A stretch of 64,000 nt of DNA from Plantago elongata (taxonomy: Eukaryota; Streptophyta; Magnoliopsida; Lamiales; Plantaginaceae). Shown one piece after another: positions 14,409 to 28,260 of this stretch. The stretch spans positions 1-64,000 of the forward strand of contig JAYMSP010000225.1 in the NCBI GenBank assembly GCA_036897095.1, given 5' to 3'. The first letter of the stretch is position 1. The number at the start of each line of letters is the position of its first letter. The position numbers and the translations under genes were made by a program. The notes under the pieces were generated by a model. The model was given only the letters and a program-made list of their open reading frames with translations. It did not search any database and was not told the DNA's origin.

Positions 14409-14948
14409 CTACACTTGTAACTCCCTCACACTTGCTGCAGCCGTTTTTTGCTTCTCGGCGATGAGAGCCTGTCGAGCCGCATCAACTCTTTTACGAGCTA
14501 TCAACGCGTCGAATATGGTAGATTGCGTCCAATCCTTAAGGAAATCCTCCTTCCCCCATGTCTCGGGTATTACTACACCTCGAACGCTCACTTCTTTCCA
14601 ATGCTTCTTCATTCTTTCGGCTCCCAATACCGGTTTTGCTTGATCATCAATTCCATTCTCCATAGATGGTGCACAAGTAGATGGTTGTGTGGATTTGCAG
14701 CTTGAAATGGTGCTCATGGATTGTGAAGGAAGTGTTGTGTTTGTAGTAGTAGTAGTTGTGTTCTTGTGTTGTTGGTCATTGAGTGTTGGTTCTGTGGATT
14801 TGCAGCTTGAAATGGTGTTCATGGATTGTGAATGAAGTGTTGTTGTTGTTGTGTTGAAAGTAGTTGTGTTCTTGTGTTGTTCTTGGTCATTAAGTGTTGG
14901 TTCTGTGGTAAAGGATAGTTCCATTGTGAATGGATATAATAGTGCCAT
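14409..14948 (-). CDS. BIC1: BIC protein (blue-light inhibitor of cryptochromes)
   Basis: BIC proteins bind light-excited cryptochromes and block their oligomerisation, damping blue-light responses. This intronless 179-residue protein has the family core in its C-terminal half, about residues 109-168: GAERMKKHWKEV, then IPETWGKEDFLKDW, then DAARQALIAEK. These correspond to the BIC motifs RERLKRHR..EV, WGxEExLKDW and ARAAL. The N-terminal half is low in complexity (Thr, Asn, Ser) and carries two copies of a unit containing STEPTLNDQ, QHKNTTT and SMxTISSCKS. The start at 14948 gives MALLYPFTMELSF; Met9 is a possible alternative start. An ACGTGG core lies at 15135-15140, about 190 bp upstream, which may suit HY5-type light regulation (inference). 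Confidence 0.86.
   Translation of the reverse strand: MALLYPFTMELSFTTEPTLNDQEQHKNTTTFNTTTTTLHSQSMNTISSCKSTEPTLNDQQHKNTTTTTTNTTLPSQSMSTISSCKSTQPSTCAPSMENGIDDQAKPVLGAERMKKHWKEVSVRGVVIPETWGKEDFLKDWTQSTIFDALIARKRVDAARQALIAEKQKTAAASVRELQV
14688..14902 (-). repeat. Intragenic tandem duplication in the BIC N-terminal region
   Basis: The block 14688-14792 and the next, 14793-14902, are near copies of about 105-110 bp. Both begin TGTGGATTTGCAGCTTGAAA on the plus strand, and both encode the TEPTLNDQ to SSCKS unit. Length differences fall in the Thr/Asn codon runs. Confidence 0.85.
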
Positions 14949-14983
14949 GGTGCAAATTTGTTTGGTTGTGACTTGTGGTGACT

Positions 14984-14994
14984 TTATATATATA
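14984..14994 (-). promoter_or_regulatory. TATA box of BIC
   Basis: The reverse strand reads CTATATATATAAA across this point, about 36-46 bp upstream of the BIC start codon, implying a very short leader. Confidence 0.5.
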
Positions 14995-15009
14995 GATATT
15001 CTAGTTTGG

Positions 15010-15856
15010 AATGTGAGTTCATGCGCAAGTACACATTTCTTTCTTTTTGGCCTTAAATAAGTCCCTTGCTCCTTTGCCTATTGGTTGGCTCTAAATGTTT
15101 GAACGTGTCGTACTTCCTTTTACAAATATATTATACGTGGGACTGAGTAACTTCGAAAATTTTACAGTAGTAAGTCAGTCTCAAGTGGCGCGTTGGGAAA
15201 GAAAAACATTTAGGCATGGTCGAATATTGATGGTCGAAAATCAGATACAATAGTTCACAGCGATTCTTGAATTCAAAACAGTTCATCTGGTTTCCATTAA
15301 TGTCTGATACACGCGACTAATCATTCACAAGTCTTAAACCCGAGAACCTGTTTTGTTAGACTAATAGCCATTCACATATCTTAGATTATGAGGAAAAAGC
15401 AGGGCCACAGCTACAATTTGTCCAAGTTTAGATAGTTCTGAGTCCTAAAAGTTCCAAAAAGTACATGAGGAGTTGGTTTCTTTGAGATGTAAGTTTGGGG
15501 CGGCTAAGGGATGTGGACACATAGCAACACAGCGCCTATGAATTGATTCTCTATGCAAACTAAGACGTGGACACCATGTCTTATAATAATGTAAGCAAGA
15601 TACTTTTGCCAACTGATGACGCTTCATTCTTCTCCTTCTTATGTTAGAATCAAATACTAGCCGCTTGTCATGTATCTATCTACAAGGTTCAAACTCGAGA
15701 CCTTACCAGTTACCAACAAGTTCACATACCCGAAAAACTGTCTGCTCCAAGCCATGAGAAACACTTCTGTCAACTCTTACAAGTTAAAGTGTACGGTTCC
15801 AGTCTGTCAATGGTGATTTGGTATGTTACAGTTACAGTATTATCATGACTGCTACT
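15010..15856. other. Intergenic: BIC promoter and nonaspanin 3' flank
   Basis: It contains the BIC upstream region, including the ACGTGG core at 15135-15140, and the 3' UTR of the nonaspanin gene, whose stop ends at 15857. I see no additional gene. Confidence 0.45.
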
Positions 15857-18800
15857 TCACTCGCTTTTGACAGCATAGCATATGCGCCGGACAAACAGAA
15901 ATGAGGCTTGAAAGCTTATTGTCCCGAGAATCAAGAAGAACGCGTTGCACATGCAGGCAGTGTAGCCAAAATAGAAGGACGCCTGCAGGACACCACTCAT
16001 GTTTGATTTGAAATAGAAGTATACTGAATACGCCATCATGAATATTGAGGTTGAGCCACCGCATAAAACGGACCTGAGGACATTATAGGATCAGTTAACA
16101 GGTACGGTAGCAAAGATGGAAATGTTTGGACAACATGCTCACATGGTGCAAGATACTAAAAGAATTCAGTTTCACACATTAAGAAACTTGCGAAAGTAGC
16201 AAATATAATCTTCTGTTGGCCTAAAGGAAACTTGATGCGTAGCAATGCAATAAAATAAACATAATACAATAAATTATAAAACGTGGTTGAAAGAGTGTTA
16301 TACCTCCACCACCATTCATGGTCCTCCGCTGACAGCTGAAAGTAAGTCAAGCAAACACTCATCATTGCAGTAAGTAAGGCAAGAAGAATAAATGTCACGA
16401 GCAAAATGGCAGGAGTGGTGTAAATCTTATAGCCCCAGATGCTAGCCATCAAGTTGTGCAGTTCTAGGATAATGGCACTAAAAGGTAAAAGACCTCCAAG
16501 AAACATTTGAGCAAGGGGTTTCCGAAACCAAGGCAGTGAAGGAATCTCCCGTGGGATTTTCTTTGTTGGAGTTGATGGGAGTTCAGATTTGTAGTGGTGT
16601 CCAACTACTGCACCAAGGCCAAGCAGTGGAATTGCAAAAAATGCATACAGAAGACAAATGATAAATATGGTTCCAAAGGGAAGTGCTGCAGTGACACCAA
16701 CATATGCAGCCAGCATGTTGAGGATGAACGCCGTAAAAATATAAGGACCAACGACGAGCATCCCCGCCAGAAGAACGCTCTTTTCCTGTTATATTTAATA
16801 TAACTGCCTTTATTTTCATGTTAGAATCTGGTTTAAACTTTTAAGGGACTTAGAATGCAATTAAATATCATTACCCATGTAGATTCATCATATTGAGTGC
16901 ATAAAGATGCGGAGGTATAGCCAGCGACGACAGAAGTGAAGATGTAAGAGATAAACAGGGAAGTTGACAATGCACCGCGGCTGTAGGGATAGATGACTCC
17001 CAGGGATGTCAAGACAAATAATATGCAAACCCTGCATATGAATAGCAAGAATTATATAAACTTGATAGCAGTAGTGAGCTCACTTAATTGAACTTCACAG
17101 GAAATCAAGAATAAACTATTTAGCCAGCTGCTTGGTGCCTAGATATACATTCTACGTGGCACAATATTGTGATCGTTACTTAATCTCACTCAGTTCAAAT
17201 TCAAATCGCAAATGAAAATTTGGTCCATCAGAGCGCTTCGATTTGTAATCGGATTTTTTTAGGAAGTTGGACAGGCGAGTTCTTAGTTGAGTAATGTCAT
17301 GAAGTTGGACATGCAACAGAACAGTTTCTACACCACAAGTACGGAACATAAATTACTTTAGGGGGCTTGAAATAATTAAGGGATGACAGGATAGAATTCA
17401 TCAGAGCAAATACAGCTTACATAGCCAGCAACTGGGCACCAGCGCCTACGACAGCAGAAAGTAAAGGCATGTTAGACGGGCTTCTGAAAACATCACCATG
17501 AATGTGTTTCCAACCAACTTCTTTATCTTCCTCTTCATCTCCAACCGACCATCTGGTGATAAATGCATGGGTTCAGAAATTTAAAAAAAAATTGCTGCAC
17601 CAGTGTACTGAAATCTAATAACACAAAGTTAGCAGGTGAAGTAGGAATATAAAACCATGGAAACTTACTTTTTCAAATCATTCTTGAGATGCCTCATGAA
17701 AAGAACAGTGAGCAGTCCCATAAGTAGAACAACTATGACAATGGAATTTAAGAAAGAGAACCAGTGAATTTGATGGAGTATAGGCATCATGGAAGCACTT
17801 GAGAACCGGTCCGTTCTGGCTTTATAAGGAGTCGGTGTATAAGTCCAGAAAACGGAATAAGTGAACTCGGCTTTGATGTCAACATCTTCCGTTATATCTA
17901 CTGCTTGAGTTGGATCACTGAACGCACGGATTTCTATGATCTGATTATCATTGTAAAGTGCATCAAACTGAACGTGTGTAAACAAGAAATGCCTTGGTCC
18001 CTTGCCTCCAGTAGCCCAGTTTTCGTCTTCCACTTTACCAATGAATGCCCACAAGGGGAGATCATCATAGTACATTTGGAAGTAAAACTCATTAGCTATA
18101 GCCTCCCTAAATTTAGTGATGTTGCCTCCATTAAGATTCTGTTGGCAAAGAACTGTCCGCGTCTTGTTCACACCGAAATCCAACTTATATAAAGCATTTG
18201 CCAACCGGTCACCATTGAGAATTTCCCCGACGCTTTCCTTCTTCTCAAGCACCTGATCTACGAAAAGAAAAATGACGACACATATAATCTTTGTAAAGGA
18301 CAATTCATGCCAACTATACAACCACCTATATATTGGTTATAAGATTACATTTTACAGCAAACATAGGTTGATAAGAGTTCCATAGCTAACCTGGACGACA
18401 GAAAGGGAGCTCATAATACTGGTAGGTTTCACTGCAAGATGACAAATAGTAAAAAGCGCATTAAAACAAAATAACCATGAACATTAAGCTACAAAATTTA
18501 GTTCTTTCGAAGTTCCATTGCAGCAATTTTAGGTGACTCTGATATATTCCAACTGCTAGACAGCATAGTAGTACTAATATACTTAAAAGTATATTTCAGC
18601 ATCACAACTAGTCCCAACAACACTCTTGAAGAAGAACATGTAAAAGCTCTCTAGCACAGCTACGACATAGGAACTGAAAAGCAATGGTGATCAGACTGCA
18701 AGCAATTCTAAAAAAGACTTAGAAATTCACAACTACGAAAAAACTACATACTGAAGATTTTATCCCGACTTGAGGTATTGTCATCCTACTTACTGAACTT

Positions 18801-19495
18801 GCTACAATATTTCTCCAAACAATAAGCACAGACCTGTGCTTGTTTAATATCACCGGCAAGACTGTATCGGCATTGGAGGACATAAAATTCTATACAGCCA
18901 CTTCAGTTAAGAAGTGGAGGAATGGAAATTCTAGAACGAACAAACTTAATTATACTGGCAAATGCAGTAAACTTCAAAGTGGAAACAACAGAGAGAAACA
19001 ATCCTGATAAAAATGAAACACCGATTTATTTTTCGGCTCTTCGCCTCAAACACAAGCATTCAACCTGATTATCTATATATTTTTTTTTCTCCAGCTGAAA
19101 TGAACTATATAAGTTTATAACAGTAACATATAATTGAGCTTCTTTGTTTCAGATTGGTGCAACTTCAAAGCCATTAGACATTGACAACAATGGAAATCAG
19201 TATCCATACATAAAGATTTCACCTTTCAGTCACAACTCGACAAGAATTGAAATCAGTAGCCACAACAATAAAACCCCAATGCAAACAGGCAACAAAACCA
19301 AATTCGGAAACACTTACAGTCTATAAATATGAAGCAAAATCAAGATCAGAGATGATACCTGGGATTGTGAAGAGGGCCAATCTTGTTGACAAAAAGGGGT
19401 ACGGAGTCACCTACATTGTATGAGTTGGCTGATTGAAGCGGTACAGGTAGTAGGAGTAGCAGATTGGTCAGAAAAATGAGTTCTTGAATTCTCAT
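15857..19495 (-). CDS. Transmembrane 9 superfamily protein (nonaspanin/EMP70)
   Basis: Nonaspanins are Golgi/endosome membrane proteins involved in sorting other membrane proteins, cell adhesion and metal homeostasis. Seven reverse-strand exons, 19359-19495, 18391-18431, 17669-18257, 17421-17552, 16875-17031, 16304-16785 and 15857-16073, join in phase to 584 residues, the normal length for the short plant members. Residues 1-22 form a signal peptide. The lumenal domain contains YYELPFCRP, GEILNGDRL, FQMYYDDLPLWAFIGKVED and FTHVQFDALYN. It is followed by the first membrane span IHWFSFLNSIVIVVLLMGLL and eight more hydrophobic segments. The C-terminus YAVKSE fits the family's K-x-D/E COPI-binding Golgi-retention signal. 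The fourth intron (16 bp short of 390 bp) and first intron (927 bp) are long. The family call is firm; which TMN paralogue is less certain. Confidence 0.95.
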
Positions 19496-22400
19496 TTCCG
19501 ATCAATCTCAGTCGCTTTCCGGTGGAAGAAAGCGGTGGCGGACTGGTGGTGATGGTTGGGTTAGTTGGTTAAGGCCATGGGTCAACGTTTACTAGCTTAA
19601 GCTAAACCATGGATAAACAATTATTTGGGAAATTACATTTACATTACCTTATTAGTTGTCCATTTCATTCAAGTTTCCATCCTTCTTAACATCTCACGCG
19701 GTATCCAAAAAAAAATTCGACCTACCTTTCAGAGATGACAAGTGATACAAAATTTGAGATGAGGAACTTTCCCGAAAGACAGTATCTTGGATAGGTTAAA
19801 TTAAACATTAAATATTTAATTACAAACATTGTGTATTTAAAATTGTTGATAATGTTGATATGGTATATCCGAAAGACTGTATATCGTGTAATTGAATATT
19901 GTAAAATCGACCAAAAAAAACCAACGGTTGTGATGTATTATACCTTTTCTACACGTAGTTGTTGGATCTACTTCATTTGGTGTCTTGTGTTGTGATGGGG
20001 TGTCGATCCGTCACGTGGGTGAACTGGTGACTCACGTAGCGACAAATCATCGGTTTGCTTGGAGACAAATTATTTAGAAGATTCTAAGTATATTCGTTGG
20101 ATATTCTATTATACTTTATTGTATATATATCTTTATAAATATATGATGGTTAGAATTCTAATTATGCTACAAGTTAATGATTGTTACAATTCTTTTGTAA
20201 AAAGAAATTGTATTCTCCTATATAAACGTAATATTTGATCGGTTTATTTAAATCATTTCGAAGACGGGCTTAATTTTGATTAAGTTGCATTAAATATATA
20301 AAATTAGTTCTACTACTTTACGTGTTGGCAAGGTGTGGACATGATATCCTAGCCTAATGGTGTGGAGGAATAATTCAGGTTACTTGACCTACTTAATCAA
20401 GAAGTTGTTGAGTATAAGCGTCGTTCATATACTCAAAAAAGTAATCTCGACCAATCTCGGAATATTAACCATTCCCAGTACTTGTTTAATCATTCTTCTT
20501 GACTTATGTTACTAAAAACATGTGTCCATTTAAATGACTAGTGGTATATCATATATGACCATGGCACGGATCACCTTTTGAACGAACACGAATTAGTGAA
20601 ATATTCAGGGCCTGAGGAGAAATATTATAGAGTTGATTTGGTACACTTGTGGGAGTCGAACCTAATTGAGTACTCGGTTTGTAAAATCCGAGTTCGACAA
20701 GGCGTTGATGTCAACTTCGAGCCTAATTCGATGTTCATTTTATTATCGAGCACTCGGTCAATTTTCAATTTCTTATTTTAATGTATTTGTAACAACGAGT
20801 TTGAGTTTAAACTAATGAATCAGTGTCCACCTTGAAATTAGATAGTTTTATTTGCCAATTGAGTTCTAACTCAATTATTATAATGTCAAATGTGATACTA
20901 ATTTAACTCGTTAATAAAAATGGTTAAGAGAATTCAAAAAATTATAATTTACAAATAACATATCGCAGAGGGCAGGGCAGGTATAAGTATATTTAAAAGC
21001 GAAATTAATTAAATTAATACTATGTTGGAAAGTATCTGATTAGCATGGTACAATTGGACCCACAAATATTTTCATCCTAAACTTGATTGTTGATTGTGAT
21101 TTACAGAGAAATACAAGAATGACAAGTGAGTAAGAAAAACATGGGCATTTGAATACATCTTTACTAATTATTTGCTTTAGCATCGATCCCCATTTGTTAT
21201 TGTTTCAAACAGAGTAGCAATAATCATCAAGTACTTTCCATAAATAGATAAACCTTTCATAATTATTTTCAAATTATCTTCCCCAAACACGATTAACTTT
21301 CGGGCCATCACTTTGAGTTCTTAAGCCATCTTGTGCAATCTTTATTGTCCTCCTTTCGTCTTGTCACTTCAACAAAATGGAAATTTTACCAATTCTTTTG
21401 CCTTTGTATTTCGACGGGAGTGGCCGTGGCGCTAGTCCATTTGTTGTATGTCACTCATACTCTAAAAATAATATGTATTATTTTGATTTATATGTCCGAC
21501 CTATTAGTTATTGAGCATTTTGTTAGTATATATTGATTTATTTGGTCTATTTTAAATCGAGTATTTTTCCAGACTGCCAAGATTTCTAAAAAGGGTAAGA
21601 GCATCTGAACATAGCATGGGTTGAGTAATGACAAAGAATGGATGTTGACCTATTAACTAATCAGATGACACCAAACAAATCCATCTCAAAGTTTACATAG
21701 TTAATTAATTATCTTAAATTATTTAATAATGGATGTTCTTATATTGGCTACTTCATTCATTTAATATAAGGTTGAAAAGCCAAAAGCAACATCTTAAGTA
21801 CAATAATGAATAATGTCAAATTATTCAAAGTAAACGATGAAGAAAACGACTTTTTAGTATTTTTTTTTGAAAGGTAATATATCTTATACTTCGATAAATA
21901 ATATTTTACATTTTTAACGTCCCTCTAATTACATTTAAACAAGACATATAAATGTTTTATTCACTATCCTAGTTATCACGAATGTTGTTTATTATTTATT
22001 GGATACGGATAGTTTACTTTTAGTAATTTATATAATTTTATACGAAGGCTAAAAATAACAATATAAAATTTTATGTGGCGAACTGATTACTATTTTATTC
22101 TTTAACTAAATACTTTTTTTGCAAGTGTTTAATGAAAATGAGGGACATAATACGGACGGGGTTATTTCATGCGTCCATGCCCATATTAACTATGCCCATA
22201 TTAACTGAGGGACAAGGACATCTCTCAATTTTCTGATTAGGTTTCTATCATAAAAAATAAACCAAACATAAAATAATATCGTTCTAATGTGAGTTTATAT
22301 CCTATATACAAAATGTGTAGATAAAACAGATTTGTATTGTAATAATTTCAATTGGAAATATATATACTTCTGTCTCGATTTTATTTTCTAGCTTTTATTT

Positions 22401-23542
22401 TATTTTATATATTTATATTTAAAATGAAAAAGTCATCTTCTATATCATCTTAAACTTTTATTTTAATATAATTAAACGGAAAAATGAGTTTGATCCCGAA
22501 TTCAAAATAAATTTCGTAGATGAGTGATGTGAGGGACCAACAAGAAGGCATTGGCGGTTAGAGAGGGTACTAGGTCAATGATTCTAGTGATTTACTGCCA
22601 AAAGATACCTCATGCATGCCTCTTACATTTTTTCTTTTTCACAAACAAATTTTGTTTCCTAGTGAGTTTTTCTCTTTCATTTTCTATAATGTTTTTTGTC
22701 TTCAAACCCCATCAATGTAAAGCCTCCCAGAAAGCTCAGAGATTTGCAAGGACAAAGATCTTCTTGCCAGTTCAGTACTTGAAGGAAGAAGCTATATTCA
22801 AATAATCAAGATCTATCAAACCCTAGTTACATAGAAGTTGTTTGGCATAGCAATATAATGAACCCTTACCGAGTTAAAATCAACTCCTACATTGTTACGT
22901 TTATTTCAACTTACCGATAGAGGAATGAAATAGTTTAAAACTGCTAATACCAAACTTATGGCCTTAACAAGATAATTATTAGTGAGTCACAAAATGTCAA
23001 GTAGTACACCATGGAAAAATGTCACATTTGTAACCTAAAGTCACCTAACATGTAGGTCAATTTGTACATTAGTGTCTAACTTTTCAACCTTGACACTTAA
23101 AATCCCTAACTTTCCTTAATTGTCGCCAATCTCCATGCCGATGCAAACTTATTGATACTATTTATTTTCACGATCCAAATTTGTACGCATGCGTAACTGA
23201 TTCCCACTTTCTATTTTTTATCGGTGCAACATTTATATTGCCAACGCTACCATTTCAATTAAACACGATTCATACCCAATATTCTGACAAGTGTATCGAT
23301 TTTCAAATTCACACAATATTTTTGACCATCTGAATTGAGGAACACAAGATAAATTAATTAAGGGTTTTGTTCGGATATACCTAGCTAGTAAAGAAATGAA
23401 GAAAAGGTAGACTTTTTATCTCAAAAAATCCCTTTCAAATTATAAAAACAAACACTAGTATTTAAAAAAACAACAGCTTCTTGTCTGAGGCAAGCAAAGA
23501 AGCATGAAAAAGGTCTGAGTTTGAAGAGAAAACCAAGATTGC
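19496..23542. other. Large intergenic region, divergent promoters of nonaspanin and TGA9
   Basis: About 4 kb of AT-rich DNA separates the nonaspanin (-) and the TGA9-like gene (+). Short open frames at 20578-20781, 21333-21536 and 22551-22805 have no recognisable similarity and no exon signals that would join them. The last few hundred bases before 23543 are the TGA9 leader. I see no transposon with clear ends. Confidence 0.45.
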
Positions 23543-26500
23543 ATGGCGAGTCACCGAGTCGAACCACCGGGTTTATCTGACTCGGTTCACCATCACCATC
23601 TTCCTTACTCCCTCAATACAAACTTCATGTAAGCTCCAGAAGAATTCTCTTCATTTTTTGCCATCTTTTTTGTCAATTTTGATCATTTTCTTGATATTGG
23701 TAGAAACCAAGAAAGACCATCATCATCATCAGCTGGTTTCAACTTTGGAGAGCTGGAACAGGCAATATCTCAGCAGCAGCAGCAGCAAGGTGTTGAGTAT
23801 CAGATCCATAATAATCATGAAACTAAGCAACGTATGCTTCTCCATTTCTTTTCTGACGTTTGCTAAAATTGTGTAACTGATATTACTATTTCTGACCCAA
23901 AAATCATTCTTGGACATAGGATCAACAGGCGTGATGTTTCATTTCAGGAAAAAACTGAAATCGAATCATTTACCTACTCTCATCTTTCCATTATTTACTA
24001 AATATCTCACCTTTTTGCAAGCTTAAAACTCCAGATTTTCATTACACACTTGATAAAAATCCAATCTTTGATGATACACTTGATAAAAATCCAATCTTTT
24101 TGCATTTTTATCAATTTTGGTGATCTTGTTTGTTGCAGAAATCAATAACAGTCAAAGCAGGACTGTAACAGCAGCAGGAGCAACACTGGAGATGTTCCCT
24201 TCTTGGCCAATGAGATTCCAGCAACAGGACAACAATACACCAAGAGTACTTTCTTTTTCACTATCCATTTTTACCCTTCACCATCTTTGACCATTTTTGT
24301 ACTTTCTGATCATCTGTTACAAAGCAGACAGCAGATTCATCTTTCTGCAAGGTGGTATCAAGAAAATAGAGATGATGGGCTTGTTCTTATCTCTTGTGTT
24401 TTGCCTTTCTTGGAACTTTCTTGAAAAAGAAAAAAAAACTGAGTCTTTCTTGAAGATAAAAATTGAGCTTTTCTTGAAAATGTCTCTTGTTATTCAGATT
24501 TTGCGGTGGTTGGTGATGAAAGCAGTTTGACTCTAGTTTTTGTTTCCGTGTTATTTATTGAATTGAACTGAAAAATTAATACAGGTAAGCAGCTCAAAGT
24601 CTGGAGGTGAAGACAGTGCTGATGACACCTTTTCTTCTGGGTCTTTGGAGCCGGCTGAGATAGGACAGAACCACCACCAGCTCCGCCGTGTTCCGCCACC
24701 GCAGGTGGAGGCGATGGCCAGTGGAAGTGGCACTGCTAACCAGCCACCTGCTTCCAAACCAAACCAAGAAAAGGTGTGATTTTTTGGGCTACTTCTGTCA
24801 TTTCAGCCTTTTTCTTATTATCTTGTTCTTGTCATTAATGATCCCCAAAATTGTGGATTAAAGCAAGCAACTTTCTGTTGTGACATGACATGCAGAGATC
24901 AATCAGAGAATCTTTACAGGAGTAGTAGTTGAACTGTTTCATGTACTAAAGTTTTGATTAATCTTTAATGCTTAAAAGTCTTCTCATAATTAGATTAAAA
25001 TAACAATAGTAGTAATATGGCTTTATGTTGTTCTTTATTATATTCCCAAAACTGGAGCTAAACTGTAGTTAGTTACCAACTATTTTAATTTTAATTTTCT
25101 TTTCAATTTTGGCTACAAGAGTTCAATTTTGGGCAGTTTCTGTATAATTATCATTCTTCTTTTCTTCACATTGAGATCTTTATGGGAATTGGGAAATCAA
25201 TTCTTGGAAGGAATGAGATAGTAGGTGATGGAACAGAAAGCATGCATAGTCATGTCAGAGCGTGTAAGTTCTGATAGTAATGATGGAACAGTGGACATAT
25301 CACAATCATATTTCACCCTGAAAATGCCATTTATTAAGTAAAATCTTTTGACAAATATAGTAGATTGCTGACAAGTTTATCCAATTCTACATTATAACAA
25401 TGCTTACAACAATTATGTGTTAATCAGTTTGCATAATTGTAGATGGTAGTAATAGCTTTTTTTGTGCTTTTTTATTTTAGAATTGCCATTTTAAGACAAC
25501 ATTGGTTAATCTTGATATAATTACATAAAAAAAGATTCAGATTCTCATTAAAAAGAACCCACAAAAATATAAGTGCACAGTAGTTGACTTGCACTTGTAG
25601 TATAATGTTGCAATGTACATAAAAATTGAATCTTGCATTGTAATTTTCTTTGTTCTTCATCTTTCTCCATTTTTTTCCAATGCAGAGAAGAGGTCCTGGT
25701 TCGAACTCAGACAAAGTCCTTGATGCAAAGGTGACTATTAACTCACATTAGTCACATGCATGCATGGACTTAATTTTATGAATGATATGCATTTTAATTA
25801 CTTGCTTTCATGTTTTCATTGGTCTATAAGCTTAATATGTTCTAATTCATTGCAGACATTGCGGCGTTTAGCTCAGAATCGGGAAGCTGCAAAGAAGAGC
25901 AGGCTCAGGAAAAAGGTTACAACAATGTGTACCAACATTCTCAACACAGCTGCAAAGAGTTGAATCCACAAAATTAATATCATATGATTGAATTTGGGTA
26001 AAATTAGTTTCTTTTGTTTTTTGCAGGCCTATGTACAACAACTTGAATCAAGTAGGATTAGGCTAGCTCAGCTTGAACAAGAGCTTCAAAGGGCAAGGTC
26101 ACAGGTTAACAACTTCTAAACATTTTTTCGAATTGCTCCCTTGTTTATATGCTTGATTATTCCACCCCTAGTTTTTTTTCTAAAATTGGTGATGATTTTC
26201 GACAGGGACTATTTTTAGGAGGCGGTGTCGTAGCAAGTGCGAATATCAGCTCTGGTATGTTAATTTACCGAACTACCCTTTATTGATAGCACACAATGTG
26301 GCTAATTTGCTAATTTCCTATCATGACTTTGTGCTTCTATTTCTCCATATTATAGACTGTGCAGGCATGGCAAGAACCAAATTATTTTCTTCTCTCAATT
26401 AGGCAAAAAGAGGGATCAACTTGCCTTTAAATGTTGTAATAATTTATGTATTAGGTAGTTTTCAATCCAGTTGACAAAAAGAATACTACCAATACTTTGT

Positions 26501-27762
26501 CAAAGCCTACACTCTTTAGATTAATACTGTAGCTACAGTTTTTGACTTTCAATCCACATTAATTATATTGACCTTAAGTAACACTTGTAGTTATTTACTG
26601 TGGATTTGGGAAAGAAACCTATGGCAGTATAACAAAAATTGTCAAAGATACAGATGAATCCAAAGTCATGTCTTTAACTTGTTCATAACATTTATTACCT
26701 GAATCCTGATTTACCCTTCTTTCCCTTGACAAAATTGATGACATTACAATTTATTACAGGTGGTGCTATATTTGACATGGAATATGCTAGATGGCTAGAC
26801 GATGACCATAGGCACATGACCGAACTACGGACTGCATTGCAAGCACATTTACCAGATGGTGACATGAGAGTGATAGTAGATGGTTGCATTGTACATTATG
26901 ATGAACTCTTTAACTTAAAAGCCGTTGCGGCCAAATCTGACGTATTTCATCTGATTACTGGAATGTGGGCTACACCGGCTGAACGCTGTTTCCTTTGGAT
27001 GGGTGGTTTTCGCCCTTCCGAATTGATCAAGGTTCATACTATATACTAAAAAAGTTTGATTTTTTGATAGAAGTGTAGAATTTGTATATTCCTTTCTCTT
27101 CAATTCTATTGCAATGCCTTAATTTTATCCCTATCCTACTTGTTAGATGTTGATATCGCAACTAGACCCGTTAACGGAGCAACAAATCGTGGGGATTTAT
27201 AGTCTTCAGCAGTCTTCACAGCAGGCCGAGGAAGCTCTATCACAGGGCTTGGAGCAATTGCAGCAATCTTTAACCGATACTGTTTCGAATGGCTCTATCA
27301 ATGACAGCATGCACCAAATGGCTGTTGCACTGGGAAAGCTCTCGAATCTTGAAGGTTTCGTTCGTCAGGTAATGATCATACTCTTCCTAACGCATTAATG
27401 ACTATAGAATCAGGTATGGTCTTTCAATTGATACATTCCACATAACAGGCTGATAATTTAAGACAACAAACACTTCATCAACTGCACCGGATACTAACAG
27501 TGCGGCAAGCTGCACGATGCTTCTTGGTGATTGGAGAATACTATGGTCGACTGCGAGCCCTAAGTTCGCTATGGGCTTCAAGGCCAAGAGAGTAAGATTT
27601 CTTTTGATATCTTTAATAAGCTTCAGTCCTTCATTTTTTATTAATCCTTATTTGCTAATGATGAATGTTTTCAGGAACCTGATGAATGATGACAATTCCT
27701 GCCAAACAACTACAAATATGCATATGGTACAACCAACTCATAGCCAATTCTCAAACTTCTGA
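23543..27762 (+). CDS. TGA9: TGA-class bZIP transcription factor, TGA9-like
   Basis: TGA factors bind TGACG (as-1) elements. TGA9/TGA10 act with CC-type glutaredoxins in anther development and ROS signalling. Twelve exons join in phase: 23543-23628, 23704-23831, 24139-24245, 24585-24773, 25686-25730, 25856-25915, 26027-26104, 26206-26254, 26760-27031, 27147-27368, 27449-27591 and 27675-27762. They give 488 residues. The long N-terminus (MASHRVEPPGLSDS, FNFGELEQAI followed by a Gln run, LEMFPSWPMRF) is specific to the TGA9/10 clade. The basic region LAQNREAAKKSRLRKK lies at about 190-205, followed by a zipper with the YVQQLESSRIRL start. The DOG1/TGA domain begins at GGAIFDMEYARWLDDD and includes PAERCFLWMGGFRPSELIK. 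The end is QFSNF. Identity to the clade is strong. Confidence 0.95.
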
Positions 27763-28260
27763 GGAGCACCGGGTTCTTGAATGATTGGATCGGCATTGGG
27801 GCGTTGACTTGTAGTTAGGCTGTTTTTAGAGTATAATCTGTTTAACTTTTGCTCTGAGATTTAGTATGTTTATACTTCAGTGTAGTCTTGTAAATTCATA
27901 AACTGTATCTATGTGCATTACTGTTCTTCTACTTAGATTAGAGAAGAATGTGCTGTGCAGTTTTCTAGCTAGTTGAGTACCCTGAAGAAATCGATAGCAT
28001 CCAAGCATGTTGAATGTGCCGTCACACATCTTTTACGTGCAGGCTAGTAATATTGAGCGATAAATGGATAGAAATAACACTGCTATCATGGCATTTAGAC
28101 TCGAATTTGATGCCATGTTAAGTCCTTGAGCTTGAAATGGTCTTCTTAAATGGATAAAACTTGTGAATTTACATAGAAATTATGATAACCATCTGAACTA
28201 GTATAGAGTTCAAACTATTTACAATATCTTCATCTTTAGATGAAATAAAAAATCAAATAA
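27763..28260. other. Convergent 3' flanks of TGA9 and hydrolase 1
   Basis: This 500 bp gap holds the 3' UTRs of the TGA9-like gene (+) and the first alpha/beta hydrolase (-). Nothing else is visible. Confidence 0.55.

Noticed and set aside
20578-20781. 67-codon frame between nonaspanin and TGA9
   Set aside because: No recognisable motif, in AT-rich DNA with stops all around; expected by chance.
22551-22805. 84-codon plus-strand frame upstream of TGA9
   Set aside because: Its Phe- and Ser-rich translation reflects T-rich DNA. It has no similarity I recognise and no splice link to TGA9 exon 1.
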